A stretch of DNA of 64,000 nt, from NCBI GenBank assembly GCA_907163375.1, contig CAJQUW010017017.1, forward strand, positions 1 to 64,000. Reading direction: 5' to 3'. The DNA comes from Prostheceraeus crozeri (Eukaryota > Platyhelminthes > Polycladida > Euryleptidae). A program made the position numbers and the translations under genes. A model generated the notes under the pieces. The model had not been told where the DNA came from, ran no database searches, and worked only from the letters and a program-made list of their open reading frames with translations. The stretch's first letter is position 1; the number at the start of each line of letters is the position of its first letter. Positions 34,351 to 46,897 of the stretch are shown here, piece by piece.

Positions 34351-35049
34351 TGTCAATAAAGATATTGACTCTTGGCTGAAATCAAATGAACTGCGCCTCA
34401 ACACGCAAAAGACGATGTTGATGTGGTGTGCCACGAGACAGCGCCCCGACAAGCGTCACCAAGAACCAATCCTCATCGTCGACCACTTCGTCCGCCCAGT
34501 TTCGTCCATTCGCTGTCTCGGTGACATCATTGATTCCACTTCCTCATTCGCATCCCATATTTCCGCAACTACATGACCGTGCTTCGGAATTCTTCGCCAG
34601 ATTCAACCATTCGTCACTCTATAACGCGCTCTCTGACAATTCATCTTGTGACTTCCCTCGTCTTCGCCATTCCTCAGCTCGCCTGGTTCTCGGTCTCCCT
34701 CGACACGCTCATATCACACCAGCATTGAAAAGCTTGAGATGGCTGTCAATAAGATCCTCAATCGATCTACGTCTCGTTACTCTAGCATTCAAATTCACAC
34801 ATGGTATTGCTCCTGAGTACCTCAGTGAGCTGCTTGTTCCTGTCAGCTCACTTGCAAATCGCTCTCGCCTCAGAACCACCTCTACGAACTCACATGTTGT
34901 GTCAAGAACACGTCTAATGACGGTCGCCCATTGATAGGCTCTTCTCCGTAAAGGCCTCACAAGCGTGGAACAACCTTCCGTCTTCTGTCACCTCTGAAGG
35001 AACTCTAAGTCTCTTCAAAGTCGTTGATAAAGACACTTTTCTTACGTGA
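34351..35049 (+). pseudogene. LINE RT C-terminal fragment (CR1/Rex-like)
   Basis: In successive frames the strand reads VNKDIDSWLKSNELRLNTQK and VSSIRCLGDIIDSTSSF (the region after the catalytic YADD). Then ARLVLGLPRHAHITPALKSL, RWLSIRSSIDLRLVTLAFKF, GIAPEYLSELL, and finally RLFSVKASQAWNNLPSSVTS to a stop at 35047. This order is the RT thumb and C-terminal domain of CR1/Rex-type LINEs. At least two frame changes are present and the RT core is missing: a 5'-truncated, inactive copy. Confidence 0.8.
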
Positions 35050-35342
35050 ATGACTGTTTCGTTTTTTACCGTTTTCACGATCATATTTTACTAAACATTA
35101 CTGTGCAAAGGCCTTGAAGTTTTGTGAAAACACATGTCTTTAAAATAGAATTCGTCATTCAATGAAGTGTCCCTGTCAAAGAAATGTACATGACATGAGG
35201 ATTGCATATAAACATGCATAATACATGTGCGAGTATGGTGCATAACAAGATGGATGATGGATGTCATTATCACAGAGTCTAGAGCGGACATAATCCTATC
35301 CCAGCCATTGTATGCAATGGCAGCAAGCGATAGAAACTGACG

Positions 35343-35589
35343 TAGAGATTCGTCTCTCTTTGGATTGTGTGTGATTGGTCAAGCACACGTATTGCAGAAG
35401 TAGCTGATGTCAGTGAACGCACGAACCTCAGCAGTCAGATCACAGTCAGGCCTCTCAAGTGAAAAGTATATATCTTTGACTCAATATTGCTCCGTGATAA
35501 ACTCATCAAATGGAAATATTATTCACACCGTTCGACTCTTCACGATCTACATTTACTGACTGTGTACGCTTGATGTGGTGTCAATGTTC
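35343..35589 (+). repeat. Duplicated segment R2, copy 2
   Basis: Second copy of the segment at 32660-32911, same orientation, diverged by scattered substitutions and small indels. The LINE 3' fragment lies just upstream of this copy but not of the first, so the segment is not simply the LINE tail. Confidence 0.7.
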
Positions 35590-36778
35590 TAGTTCGCCAG
35601 AATTCAGGCTTGAATTTGCATTATGTTCAATGAAAATTGATCTTCTTGCCTCTCGAGACTTGTTCTGGCGGTGACCATCAGTACTGACCATTGAGGAAAA
35701 TCATTTCTAACCCCAAACAGGCGCGGCACACAAAGCAATTTATCTCTATGGTCATTATGCAGTAGCCAATGTATATATATGATATATGTATTAAAGATTA
35801 GTGTTATCACGCAACATGCAGTATTGTTTATCTCCTGAGTTTATGACTTTATACAAAATGCTGTTTCTTTCAGGTATACTACATACATGCCTGTATAACC
35901 AAGATAACTTAAGAAGTATAATTGAATTTACTTTTTCTGGTCATGCATTCACCCAAAACGCGAGTATCACAGAATTGGTTTTGGTTTATTAGTGTACAAT
36001 AATTGCAAAAGTTGCACTTAAAAGAAGTTAGCAACTTTGTTTGTTCATGAAATCTCGTGTTTTATTCGGCTTTAAAAATATCCACAAACTGCAACTTGCA
36101 GTTCGGTAGCTGATATCTTACATATTCAAATGTAGCGATGACACGCTATGCGATGAAAGTATCTTACTGAGCCTTCAATTCTTTTAAGTGTAGAAATGTT
36201 TGTGAATATTTCGATCTATTTTTAGGGTGACTTGCTGACTTTGCTATCTTAATTACAACAGATTCAATTTACAAAAGATTAAGGCGATGCGATAAAGGGC
36301 TGTTTCACTTCCGATCAAATAAAACCGACAACTAAATTTTCATTTCTATATCAATGCATGCATGATAACCGAAACCAATTTTCGATTTTCTTTAGTCGAC
36401 AAAGTGATTTAAAGCAAAGGCAAGATCTTAATAACAGTCGTTTTTTCATCATTTCTTTCCTTAAGTCACAAGCGCAGTGATACCCGTATTCTGCTTTAAA
36501 AATCAACTTTCTATCGTCTTACAATTTTTTAAGTTTTCCTATTGAGCTTGCTGTTTTCCAAAAATGGCTCAAAAACAACTTTAAAAGTGAAATATGAACA
36601 TAATGTATGATGATAATGAATACTCATAATGTATAGTCACAATGATATAGTTGCTTTTATTTTGTTGCTTATTCACTTCTTTTATTCCTCATGCTATCTT
36701 CAATTGAAATAAAGATATGCAATAAAGATGTCAGAGGATGATAATTTCAAGCAAACATTTTGAAGTGTTGCATACACA
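35590..36778. other. Non-coding DNA
   Basis: No gene recognised. Confidence 0.35.
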
Positions 36779-37103
36779 GAATTAGATTGTTTAACCGCAT
36801 CACTTTGCTAGAAGTGCAAAACTGAATCAAAATAATGGCACATGCAGGAACTTATTAAGTGGGCAAAAAGAAATTTTTAATACCTTGCAGAGATAGGAAA
36901 AATGGTCGTGCGTCGCTTGCGGATTTCTCTGAATCCCTTGAAAATGCTCCGATCGCCACGATTCCTTCAGATTCGAAGAATTCAGATCATTGCGTAAAAG
37001 TTTTCTCGATAATGTTGGGCTCTCCGATCATTATTAAAAAAGTTAGCAGGCGCACGAAAAAACGTTCACAAACTTCTCTGTAGAACTTGACATCGACTGT
37101 GTC
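36779..37103 (+). repeat. Dispersed repeat R3 with open frame, copy 1
   Basis: Aligns with 46898-47176. Both copies share a frame ending NSDH..K.FSIML..PIIIKK, then VS(R/K)RTKK, then S(Q/R)TSL and the same stop. Many of the differences change amino acids, so there is no sign of selection on this frame. Both start near TCACTTTGCTAG, which resembles a splice acceptor. It could be a fragment of an unknown transposon or a duplicated terminal exon. Confidence 0.6.
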
Positions 37104-37306
37104 TCTTGGCTGTGTGACCCGGTTGATAACAGTCACTGAAACTTTGCAGAAATTGGCGTGTTTAATGTTGAACTGGCTGCTCATTGTTCGATTGCTATGG
37201 TATTATGTCAGCAGATTGTGCCATTTCATTAACGTTACATCTTCCAATGTTTCCTTTCTAGTCAAACGGAAGAAGAGACGATCTGTCTAATTCTGTGGTT
37301 GCACAT

Positions 37307-37561
37307 CATAGAAATCGACAACAATAAAACCTCTAGAACGGAGGTTACGCTTCATGCAATACACAATAGTGGCACTTAAATCGCACGCATTTTCACTTAG
37401 ATACACTTGTCAACGGCTGTATCTTTGGGTCAGAATCAGTCACATGTGTAAATCAAAGCTTTTCATTGGTCATTCATGCCCAACTTAGTTCCCCCGGCGG
37501 TGCCGCGACCTTGAGTCAATTTCCATTCTAGTCAACTTCAGTTAAACAATCTATTTCTATG
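37307..37561. mobile_element. Complete CATAGAAAT MITE, 255 bp
   Basis: Ends CATAGAAAT and ATTTCTATG, flanked by the identical 8-mer TTGCACAT at 37299-37306 and 37562-37569. It aligns over its full length with the MITE at 23701-25371 minus the nested mariner. Subterminal CTAGAA(C/T)GGA and TTCCATTCTAG are also inverted. Non-coding; presumably mobilised by a hAT- or P-type transposase. Confidence 0.92.
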
Positions 37562-37569
37562 TTGCACAT

Positions 37570-39418
37570 ACATCTTTGTAAAAGCCATCGTATCATGTAT
37601 CATTTCTTCCTCGTGTTCTCTTTTGTGAGAAGTAAGCGATTTGATATTTTGATATTTTAACATATGACGAACACAGGAAGTTTTTGCAGAAAAATCTCAT
37701 AGATATGTTGAAATAGCTTTGAAATTGACTGATCTGGGAGTGGCTTTGCTAGAGTGTCAGAGTGACAAATAATCTCAAAATTCTGTTTAAGTCTGGTTTT
37801 GAATGAAACTATCATGTTCTTGAAGGAATGCAGAAAGCCTCTATTTTAGGTGAAGTTATTTTTGCTTGTTTAATGAAAACCGATTAATTTTTTTGAACCC
37901 GTGTCCTCACCCCTGGACATACCCACAGCGCCATGGCGCGAACAGGACCGAAGTAACGGTCGAAGCGTGTAGCCTGTGACCAAATAGACAACATAATCGA
38001 AATGTCAACTTAGACAATGCAAAAAAAGCCACATATCCCATCTTGAATTGAAATTAGAATCTGTCTCTCTGTGTGGCTTTATAGTCACGCTATTAATTGT
38101 ACAAACAAAACTTTCAAATGGAATATTCGCTCAAAGCACTGATTCTTAAAACTTTGGCATCGGGACCGACTCTATGAATTCCAATATCTGTTTTATTTTG
38201 CTCGAAAACTCTTTCATTGAAGACATTAATAAGAACTTCAGCAGAACTCATCAACTGACGTTTTGTAGTTTTTGTAGCAAATTTATGAGAATCCATGTAT
38301 CATATCGTTGAATTGATATGGCATAATTACTTTCATCACAGGTGTTACATTTTGAGTGACATTTTCTGCACAAACTTTCCTCTTGGATGAGCGTGACTTT
38401 CAGAAGTGAAGTAATTGCTATCATTTCAACAGGAAAATGTCACGGCAAAGTCTTCGGGTCTATGTCTCATCATCTCTCTAGGTCTCTCGGAATTATTATT
38501 AAGTCAACATTTCCGCTATTAGTAGATGATCAGGATTTCAAGATTTTACTCTTCATTATGTTGATGATACATTTCTCTCTCCTAGGAGTCATTATCTGCA
38601 GGCAGGTTGAGATAAAAAATAGTGAGCGTCATTAATCGAAAATATAAATTATACTTTATTCACACATGAATCTGCTTTAATTGTATCAATCTAGAAATAA
38701 TAGAGGGCCAGATATATCGCTTGTTTCTGCAGTAATTGCTGTAGTTATTGAATGATTTAGATGAACAACAATTATCAAAATTGCAGATAGTGAATCCTTT
38801 AGTAGCGAAATTTTTTCACTTTCTCAGAATTCATTTTGCTTTCCGTTCTTTTGATTTCAATGGTCTTTATCCTAATAACAGACATTCGACAAGTGATAAA
38901 TATACCCTGAAATTTACTCAGATCTTTAGGGGTGTATAGCACAATTTAAGTCACTACACCTGCAATTCATTCAACATAATAGTGGCAGGTGTAATAATAG
39001 AGTTTTGAAAATGAAATCAAAATGAAAGTTTTGGGATCCACTGGACCCCACTCACCACTATTGGATGAGCGCCCCTCCCCACTACCGAAAATTTTATCTA
39101 GCTTCTGAATGAAGGAGGATGGGAACTACAAATTTTAGAAAGCTCATTTTCTACGTGTTCCACAGCTTTTCACCAATTTTGAATAACATCGACTTCATGC
39201 TTTCGTCACAATCAGATTTCAAAAATTTGAATGTTTGGCAGATCTGTCGAATTTTGCACTATTTTCGCTTTCAATGTTTTCAGGTATCCTTATTAACATT
39301 ACAACTATTCGCATTTATAAAAGAAAGAGTGTTCTCGTGTCAATTTGAACAGAAAATGATAATTCCCTTGTAGATTTTATTTAGACTTCGACGTTTTGAA
39401 TTCAAAATTTAAAATTAT
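37570..39418. other. Non-coding DNA
   Basis: No supported gene. A small inverted pair near 38955-38995 (ACACCTGC with GCAGGTGT) is visible. Confidence 0.35.
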
Positions 39419-39725
39419 GAAAAATCATCTTTTTGACCCTGCATTTGACCTCCACAGTGATGAAAACAATGACGATATTCTGACTGGTCATCATAAAAGC
39501 CTTCATTCCATGTATTTAGTTTTGAATTTGGTTAAATGGTTTCTAAGATAGAGTGAGAAATAATAATCTTAGTAAAAAATCATCTTTTTGACTTTTGACC
39601 TTACATTTGACCTCCACAATGACCTTAATTATAAAAACGATGATGATATTCTGACTCGTCATGTTGAGAGCTTCTTTTTTGGTGTGTTTTGTTTTGAATT
39701 TGGACCTTTAGTTTTGGAAATAAGC
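39419..39725 (+). repeat. Two-copy tandem repeat, unit about 165 bp
   Basis: Each unit has AAAAATCATCTTTTTGAC, then ATTTGACCTCCACA, then GA(C/T)GATATTCTGACT(G/C)GTCAT and TTTTGAATTTGG. The second unit starts at about 39574 and carries an extra TTTTGACC. GACCT-rich repeats of this kind are non-coding. Only two units are present, so it is a local duplication or a fragment of a larger dispersed repeat. Confidence 0.75.
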
Positions 39726-41211
39726 AGGGAGCGTCATCTCTCAAGTTTCAAGAATTCATGAACTATCTCTGATTGTTGCTGCATTTTGTATTGGCATCAT
39801 TATACAAGTTTTCGATATTTGTTCAGTATTCCACGAGCATTGATGAAGTAAATCTTCAAATACGGAGCTTTTGTCAAACTCTTACACGAGAAATTTGCTG
39901 ACAAATATCGTCGTTTGCTTAATATCGAAAAACTTTCATGTAGTCAATTGAGGTGAAAGAAAGAATGCGATGTCAATTCAAGTGTCGAATGAGAAATGGT
40001 TTTCAAGCCTTTCAGAGTCACGTATACAAAAATCGAAGGTACTCGCAGCTTTTAAATGAATTCGTTAAAAAGTATGTACTCACTATTTCTACTAACTGTA
40101 CGCATACATGCCGTGCATGTAGCATTCAATTCACAAAACAATTTGCACAGTTCCGTGTTTTTACATCAAATTCCGTGTATTTATAGCTATTTAAATTTGC
40201 CGATTCTCCTCAAACGCAATGTGAAAGACATTTCTGCCAACTTTTGAGGAAATGGAGCAACGAATTTTCAGAGCCTCTCAACACAATTTATGGAAGTAAA
40301 GTAAATCCATTTAATATTACTATATACCTTTTGTCCACTTCAAACGACTGTTATTGCAAATTGCTGCGTCTGCGAAGGAAAATTGCTTCTCCTGTGATAC
40401 TGTATGTAGATGTAGTGTCTTCTCTAATATTGCATTGTCTTTTAGGAAGACATACAGCTTGTAAACCGGTCACAATTCTGATATTTATTATAATGGACTG
40501 TCTATAAGGAACCTGAATTCATGTGCTTTTAGCTAGAAAGTTCTTAATTAAAAAACCGTTTCTTATAAAGGCGTTGACTGGTCTTTTTGTGGAAATTTAA
40601 GCATTCGTTGATTATGTATTTGAGATAAACTTCGTCTGAGTTGATAATCTTTTCAAATCGACGATGGTTGCAAATTTGCATTCCTCAAAAAGAAAACGAG
40701 AAAATATCTCTGTATCAATCTTCCTCTTTAATCTAACCAAGCAAATATCAAGTTCATTTGGAATGATAGAAAGAGAATGGTTGTTCAGTTAGAATATCTC
40801 CATGAGCTCAAGAAAGGTAAATGATGACCCATTCACTTGAAAATGAATTTTTTCTCCGACAGGGTGCATTGAGAATGAAAAATGCATTTTTGTGCAAGGT
40901 GTGAACATCAAACTTATCGCACCAGAAACGCAATGCTCTCAGAAACAGCAGCAGAATTTTGAGAGATTACTCACTCAGATCAGTAGATTCTCAATCCAAT
41001 TATTGTTTGCAAAGTCAAATGCGAAGCATGTTACCAATCTCAGATAAGAAACAGGGGTTCTCAGCTATCAAGAGCTCAATTCTGGATGTCAGCATGAAGA
41101 CGTCTACGTAGGCATCGCATAAAGGCCACAACTACTCTTCGGAGGCCTTTTATGAGGAAGAGGCCATCATATTATTGGAGCTTGGCGTGGTTTATAGATA
41201 CCCCTGCTCAC
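39726..41211. other. Non-coding DNA
   Basis: No supported gene. Overlapping frames at 39953-40507 have no recognisable motifs. Confidence 0.35.
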
Positions 41212-41300
41212 TAGAGATGTGCAGCAGCTAGGAATTCGAACCCGAACCCGACCCGACCATCTTCCATCCAATTCCGAACCCGACTCGACCCGAAAATCAC
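41212..41300 (+). mobile_element. Single end of a third hAT-like family (ACCCGA hexamers)
   Basis: The terminus TAGAGATGTGCAGC is a plausible hAT end. It is followed by CGAACCCGAACCCGACCCGA, then a 20-bp gap and another block of the same type. A partner end and the duplicate of CTGCTCAC (41204-41211) were not found in the window, so only one end survives. Confidence 0.5.
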
Positions 41301-41542
41301 TATGTCAAATGTATCCTTATGACTGCAGCATTGTGGTGAAATTCATTCGCCTAATGTCGAGCTGTATTTTGCATTACAGTGTGATGGTCTCATACAGTTT
41401 AATTGGATCTCATATAATAAAAGTTTACTCGCTTTGGTGTTCAATGACCCACCTCTACATATGACTCATTCTTAACCTAGATATTCTTGTAAAACTGTAA
41501 GTATAAAGCATTTACATGTAAGTGTAAACGGTTATGACTATA

Positions 41543-42313
41543 CAGTATAATCTCGTTATAACGTACACTCTTGGAAATGAATAAAATGACCGTTATATCC
41601 GATGCACGTTATATCAGGGGTAAGGCACTTTTCCATTCATAGCCATCTAGGACTACTTTTACATCATCACTTTTCATATTTTCTGAATAAAACAAGTTAT
41701 TTGGTATCATGACTTGATAATTGCGATGAGAAAGTGCATGTTGATTAAATGCAAAAGTCAATTACAACTCACTTGCATTCAAAATTACAAATGGAAATTG
41801 CTAGTGTTATAATGTGCCTACTTGCTTTACACGTTATTCGCGATAAACCATAATCTCGGTTCCTTTCCGCTTGAGTCTTAGGTTTTCTTTCCATTTGCTC
41901 TCAGTTTGATTTTTTGATTTCGAAATTGACGTACTGACGCTTGCATGACAAGCTTGAACAGTGAGATAAAGTTTTCTCTGAATTATCAATATGGCGATTC
42001 TCTCGATCATTTCAAAATTTGCAGTGCGCGAATTTCATGGATTGCAAATACTTTCAACACTTATACATCAAAATATTTCTGAGAATATCTACAACTGTCA
42101 GGAATTGGGATCAGCAGAAGCAAATTTGTACGTTATTTTTTCATGGGAGTCAAATTTCTGTCCGTCATATCCAGCTGTACGTTATAGTCGTGTTCGCTAT
42201 AAACATAGTATTTTAGTATTAGTCAGATAGGATATTTTGCCGGGAATATTTTATGTGTACGTCATAACCGAATGTACGTTATATCCCGAATAAGTTAAAG
42301 CAGGATTATACTG
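41543..42313. mobile_element. pogo/Tigger-like MITE, about 770 bp
   Basis: The left end CAGTATAATCTCGTTATAAC and right end, reversed, CAGTATAATCCTGCTTTAAC resemble the CAGT..AACCTCG(T/C)TATAAC termini of pogo/Tigger transposons. TA precedes the left end; the expected TA after the right end is AA, probably mutated. ACGTTATA motifs recur inside near both ends. No transposase. Confidence 0.7.
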
Positions 42314-43038
42314 AATAATGTGTAAGCCTGCTTTGATTTAGGAGCTATTGCTAAAGTGAATCTTGGCAAAGACAAATACCAAGCATTGTCCTACCCTGAA
42401 CACTTTAAATTACAAAAGTTTTAAATACGATTTCACGTGCATCTTCAAAAAAAGCACATGGTTCTTGAGAGAGACTTTCAGACTCATGAAAGGCAAGCGT
42501 ATTGATATGGAATAATGAATTCTGTTATCAAATATCGATGCCATTGCGCCATTACAATATTCTCTGCATTATTCTGAAGCTTCCATTTTTAAAATTTTGT
42601 GATGGGTGCGTGTAAGATAAAATTATGAGCTTGTCATTTTGGATCATATTCAATTTGCACAAATCCTTTTGAAGTTCTATTTTTGATGAAATTTGAAGAT
42701 AAAACCTTGAATGGAAATTGCATTACAATCTGATGTCTCATCTTCAAAATTACATCAAGAGCTCAACAGAAAATTTTCATGATAATGATAATTTAATTTA
42801 ATTTACATTACAAGACATCAGATGAAAAATTGAAAGCGTAAATTAAATGAAGTCAACTCAATGTCAAGCCGTGTGTCGTGAATTTGACAAAAGAAAGAAA
42901 TTTAATTTTAAATCATTTTCATTCTTTTTTTATTTTCATCTGAGAGCAGATCAAAAACCGAGTAACTCTCATCGAAATGTTCAGTAATTTAATTTAGAGA
43001 AACAAAAAAACATGGATCTTCGACTTTTATCCTCAAAA
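42314..43038. other. Non-coding DNA
   Basis: AT-rich; nothing recognised. Confidence 0.35.
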
Positions 43039-43230
43039 TCAATGGATCTCGTCGTCCGTACAACACGTCGCACGACGTTAGGTGATAGAGCCTTCCCGTC
43101 GCTGTCGCCTTCTCTCGACCATCAAAGATGTCCCATCCCTGCGTATCTTCAAACAGGTTTTTAGGCAAAAATTAACGTTTCTGTATTTTTTGTTAAGTGG
43201 CCTTGCAGACCACAATGTGATCCTTCTGTG
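43039..43230 (+). pseudogene. LINE RT extreme C-terminus remnant
   Basis: Reads VVRTTRRTTLGDRAFP in one frame and STIKDVPSLRIFKQVF then RQKLTFLYFL in the next. This is the GDRAF...(WN.LP)..I....SL..FK..L end that closes CR1/Rex-like RTs. The WNSLP part is missing and the frame changes once. Small inactive fragment. Confidence 0.6.
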
Positions 43231-43569
43231 CAATACTTGATTTTCACATTCATTCAAAATTCCACAATTTCCACAAGGGGTGGGAAGAAGTCTCAAAGAG
43301 CGTGGTTGAGATTGGAGAATGACATAAGCTCGAAACATCAGCCGAGTGTTACTTCCTCGTGTTCGCCCCTGGAAAACGACAACAACAGCGGCTCGCTGGC
43401 GATCGGAGGGCGCCAGGATATGCAAACTCTCCAAAGCCGGAGCTGTTGATGCTCCTTAAACCTGTTTATGTGGCTTCACTTAGGAGAAAGAACTCTGAAT
43501 CCAAATTACTTACTGTCGTTCAGGTTGTACCTCATCATCAAGCAAAGGCTAGGAGAGGAAACTCCAAAT
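43231..43569. other. Unrecognised open segment
   Basis: Open frames occur on both strands (43078-43434 minus, 43228-43571 plus). None shows a motif, and the minus one overlaps the LINE remnant antisense. Confidence 0.3.
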
Positions 43570-43900
43570 GAAAATCCGGGCTGGTGATGCACGTTAGCCC
43601 GCTGTAGGCACATCGCATCAAGTTTTTCCTCATCGAAAAATGAGATTGGTGGCAGGAAGGGCATCCGGCTGTAAAATCTTATGCCAAACTTCATGATAAT
43701 GCGGATAAATTCAACCGCGAATAGGTAATAGGGCAGACCCCGGCAGGGGCTACGCAGCAATATCGCGCAGTATAGCTGCGAGAAGTGAGTTATGGCTATA
43801 TTATCAGGAGCGGATGAGGCTGAAGAAGTTAGCACAAATCCTCACCGGTGACACCACTTGGAGTTGGAAGAAAGCCAGTAGAAGAAGAAGACACAAAAAT
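43570..43900 (+). repeat. RTE-type LINE 3' end with GAAGAAG tail
   Basis: Contains GGCAGGAAGGGCATCCGGC followed by GTAAAA and, about 200 bp on, ends in AGAAGAAGAAGACA. The first motif is a very common 3'-region signature of RTE-like LINEs and derived SINEs in invertebrates, typically ending in a GAA-rich tail. No ORF part of the LINE is preserved. Confidence 0.55.
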
Positions 43901-45127
43901 TCCAGAATTCCAAAATACAAGATAAAAATAAAATATCTTTTATGAAAAGGTCAGCTCGGCAGTGGGTGCAAAGAATAAGTTCGCACAGTTTCAGAAATAG
44001 CCAAAATGTCTAGCTTTGGACTTGAAAAGGTAATTTACATTCCCACACATGGTGGATTTACGATATATAGAGAAATATACTTCATAATAGGAAGGAAGCT
44101 GGATTGATCTGTTCAGAAAGCATCTACAGCTGTGATCAAAAAGCGTAAAATCAGATGGATTTTACGAAATCAGCTCAATCTAAACTAGTGACACGACACC
44201 AGTCGACATCAGCCTGCTTCAAATCATAATGTCGTTCTAAATTTCATAAAATGTCCTATGGATAATTAGACTTCCGCGGGTCGCAAGATGTCGTTCAAGT
44301 CGGTCTGGTCGATCAGGCGATTTTCCTAATTTATGGCTTGACAAGAAATTGTGATCCGCTAATGCAACTTTATTCAGTGATCAGCAGCATCGTGCTGTGA
44401 CACGTTGACAGTCTGAATGGAGTCTTGGAACTCACAGAAAAAGTAGAAAAATGTATTTTATCGTAGAAATACTTTGCTTAGGAATTTGGCAAACACTCAT
44501 TAGTCCACCAGTTTCTGCAAGGAAAGAGGCCGAAAATGAAACTTTCGCACAATGATGTACACTCTATGGCTACCACAAATATGTCGCGTTTTACTCTGTT
44601 TCTCATCTTGTCAGATACATCAAAGAAAAACAAATATAAGTCCAGTCGGAAGAAGACTGACATTTTCGGTAAGAATGAGATTCCAATGCCTTCTCTGATT
44701 GACCATATTCATTAAGGAATGATTCAGAGGAGGATTTATTCATTAATTCATCATTGACTGAGGATATTTAGAGTCAAAGCTCAGTAAAGCTATGAAAAAT
44801 GCTGTCAAAGTTGGTGATAGGAAGATGAGCTAATTGGAACAAATGAATACTACCATTAGAATGTTCACACACCGGCATGAAAAGAACCAACCATTTATCA
44901 CAAAATCAGACGTCAGGTACTGCTGCAACAACGACGATTGATTGATTTCAAGGTCAGAGTATACCGGACCATGCTGCCGGACGAAGGCGTCCAGAAAAAG
45001 CACATTTCACGAACATGGTTTTTTTTGGTTTCTATTTGGCTCTTTCAATGAATTTTAAGACATGGCCCCTAGTCTAAGGATAATGTGCTCAAACGCAACA
45101 TTTGTGTTCATAAATAGCTGTAACAAC
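43901..45127. other. Non-coding DNA
   Basis: No supported gene. Confidence 0.35.
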
Positions 45128-45480
45128 ACGGCAAAGAAAGAAATCCTTTAAAGCGTTTTCAGCGTTCAGTATATTGAAATACTGCTACTACATTCTATCA
45201 AGAGTAAAATCAGACACATATGCAACGTGAACCGTCGATCTAAGGAATATCCATTACTCCAACTTGAAATAAGAGGCCAAAAAATTTTCGAAGTTTTAAC
45301 AACTTTTACTCGTATTATTTGTCTGAGTAATTATTGTGGGTGAAAACTTTCAATTTGATTGTTTTAAAAAAACACTGGCTTTCATTTATCGATTGAAAGA
45401 GACATTATTCAACAATTGGAATCTTTATAAGCGAATTATTGATATGTTCTCACAATCAGTACGCTGACTGCATAATGTGC
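45128..45480 (+). repeat. Dispersed repeat R1, copy 2
   Basis: Diverged copy of 12990-13480 in the same orientation, with a deletion relative to it after about 45300. Homology fades on both sides; no ends identified. Confidence 0.55.
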
Positions 45481-46897
45481 TTCGATGACAACCACACACA
45501 GACACAGCATGTTACAGTCTCATTATGACGGTCTTGCTTTTCTTGATAAAACTATTCATTTCATGTAAATGATAGGCCTTCGTCTTATCTGCTATAGCTT
45601 CAGTCGAATGCGCCGAATAATTTTAAAACAGGTGCTTTGTAAAAATTAAATTGTCACTTTTTCATTGGCTATGATGAAAAGAGGGTCATTAACGATAAAT
45701 AAAAAAGCATAATCAATGTCGTCAGTGCGATTTCAGGTGTTATATAAGAAATTTCTGCAGTTGTTTTATTACTAAGACTCTGACGAAAGATAGTAAAATT
45801 TCTTTTTCGTTATTCGATCGAAATCTTTTCCGCAATTAGAGAATTCATTATTTTGCCATTGATTGTGCACTATTCAAGATTTTGTCATATTATGACATGA
45901 ACTTGATTCCACTTACAGAAATAGTATTTATCATTGACATTAAAGAAGGCATCATGCACTACAGATTCAATCTATCACAATCTGTTGATTGTTTCCACTC
46001 AGCAGGCTTGAGTCTGTTGTCAGAGATGACCGCAATTTTCCACATCATCTATTTCTATGAATCTGAGTCTAAGATGATATGACAGCTAAACGTGTTTACA
46101 TTTTTCTCTTCTTTTGACATTTATTAAACACTGATATTCATCAAAGTTCCGCGAAGAAAACGTTTTTTTCGTCTTCGACGATTGTTTCCATGTCACGTAC
46201 ATAAAATATCAACTATAGTTATGAGCTGACAATCCTCAAAAAATAGTGCGTCATCATAAAGTTAGAAAGATGGATTTGTGTATGGCGGTGAAAAATAATA
46301 AATTCATAAATTTTGGTGAGCTACATACTGTGCATGTGAGTAGGCTGAAATAAATTTGCAGCAACGTCGATGGTCAATCATCAGATGAATTTGCTTAATT
46401 TGAATTTGAATTTTTTAAATTTGAATTTGCTTAATTGAACGAGTTATTGTGATCAAAATGTAGGAGGTTTTTGTGTCTTTAGTGGATGAGAAATTCGCAG
46501 TGCCAATGTATTTACAATCTAATGATCAGCCTTTGACAAAAGTTAGCAGCAACATCCCAATATTATCTGCAAAACATCGATGACAGCACAATTACTAAAA
46601 TATGTTAAGTTAACTGCATTTATTATCATGCACAGCATAATCGTTTGATGGACACTTTGATTCTCGATAGCAGCATTCACTTATCACGATTATAAGTCCT
46701 ACACAGAACGCCAAGGTACATGGAATTGATGGAATTGTGTCAATTTGATGTAGAAGGAGAAGGAAAAGTTTACGCTCGTAAATCGGACATATGTCCATAA
46801 AACTTATTCGTTTATAATAGACAGAACCAGCAAGCCCCGATCTTTTGTCACATGATCGATGTAATGGTGCGGTTTTCTTGGTAAATCAGTGTTAATC
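45481..46897. other. Non-coding DNA
   Basis: No supported gene. A TTTGAATTTG-type short repetition lies at 46390-46440. Confidence 0.35.

Noticed and set aside
34428-34934. 168-codon frame as an independent gene
   Set aside because: Its second half is the LINE RT C-terminus and the first half is the LINE read in a shifted frame.
43506-43835. 109-codon minus-strand frame
   Set aside because: It is antisense to the RTE-type LINE 3' end.
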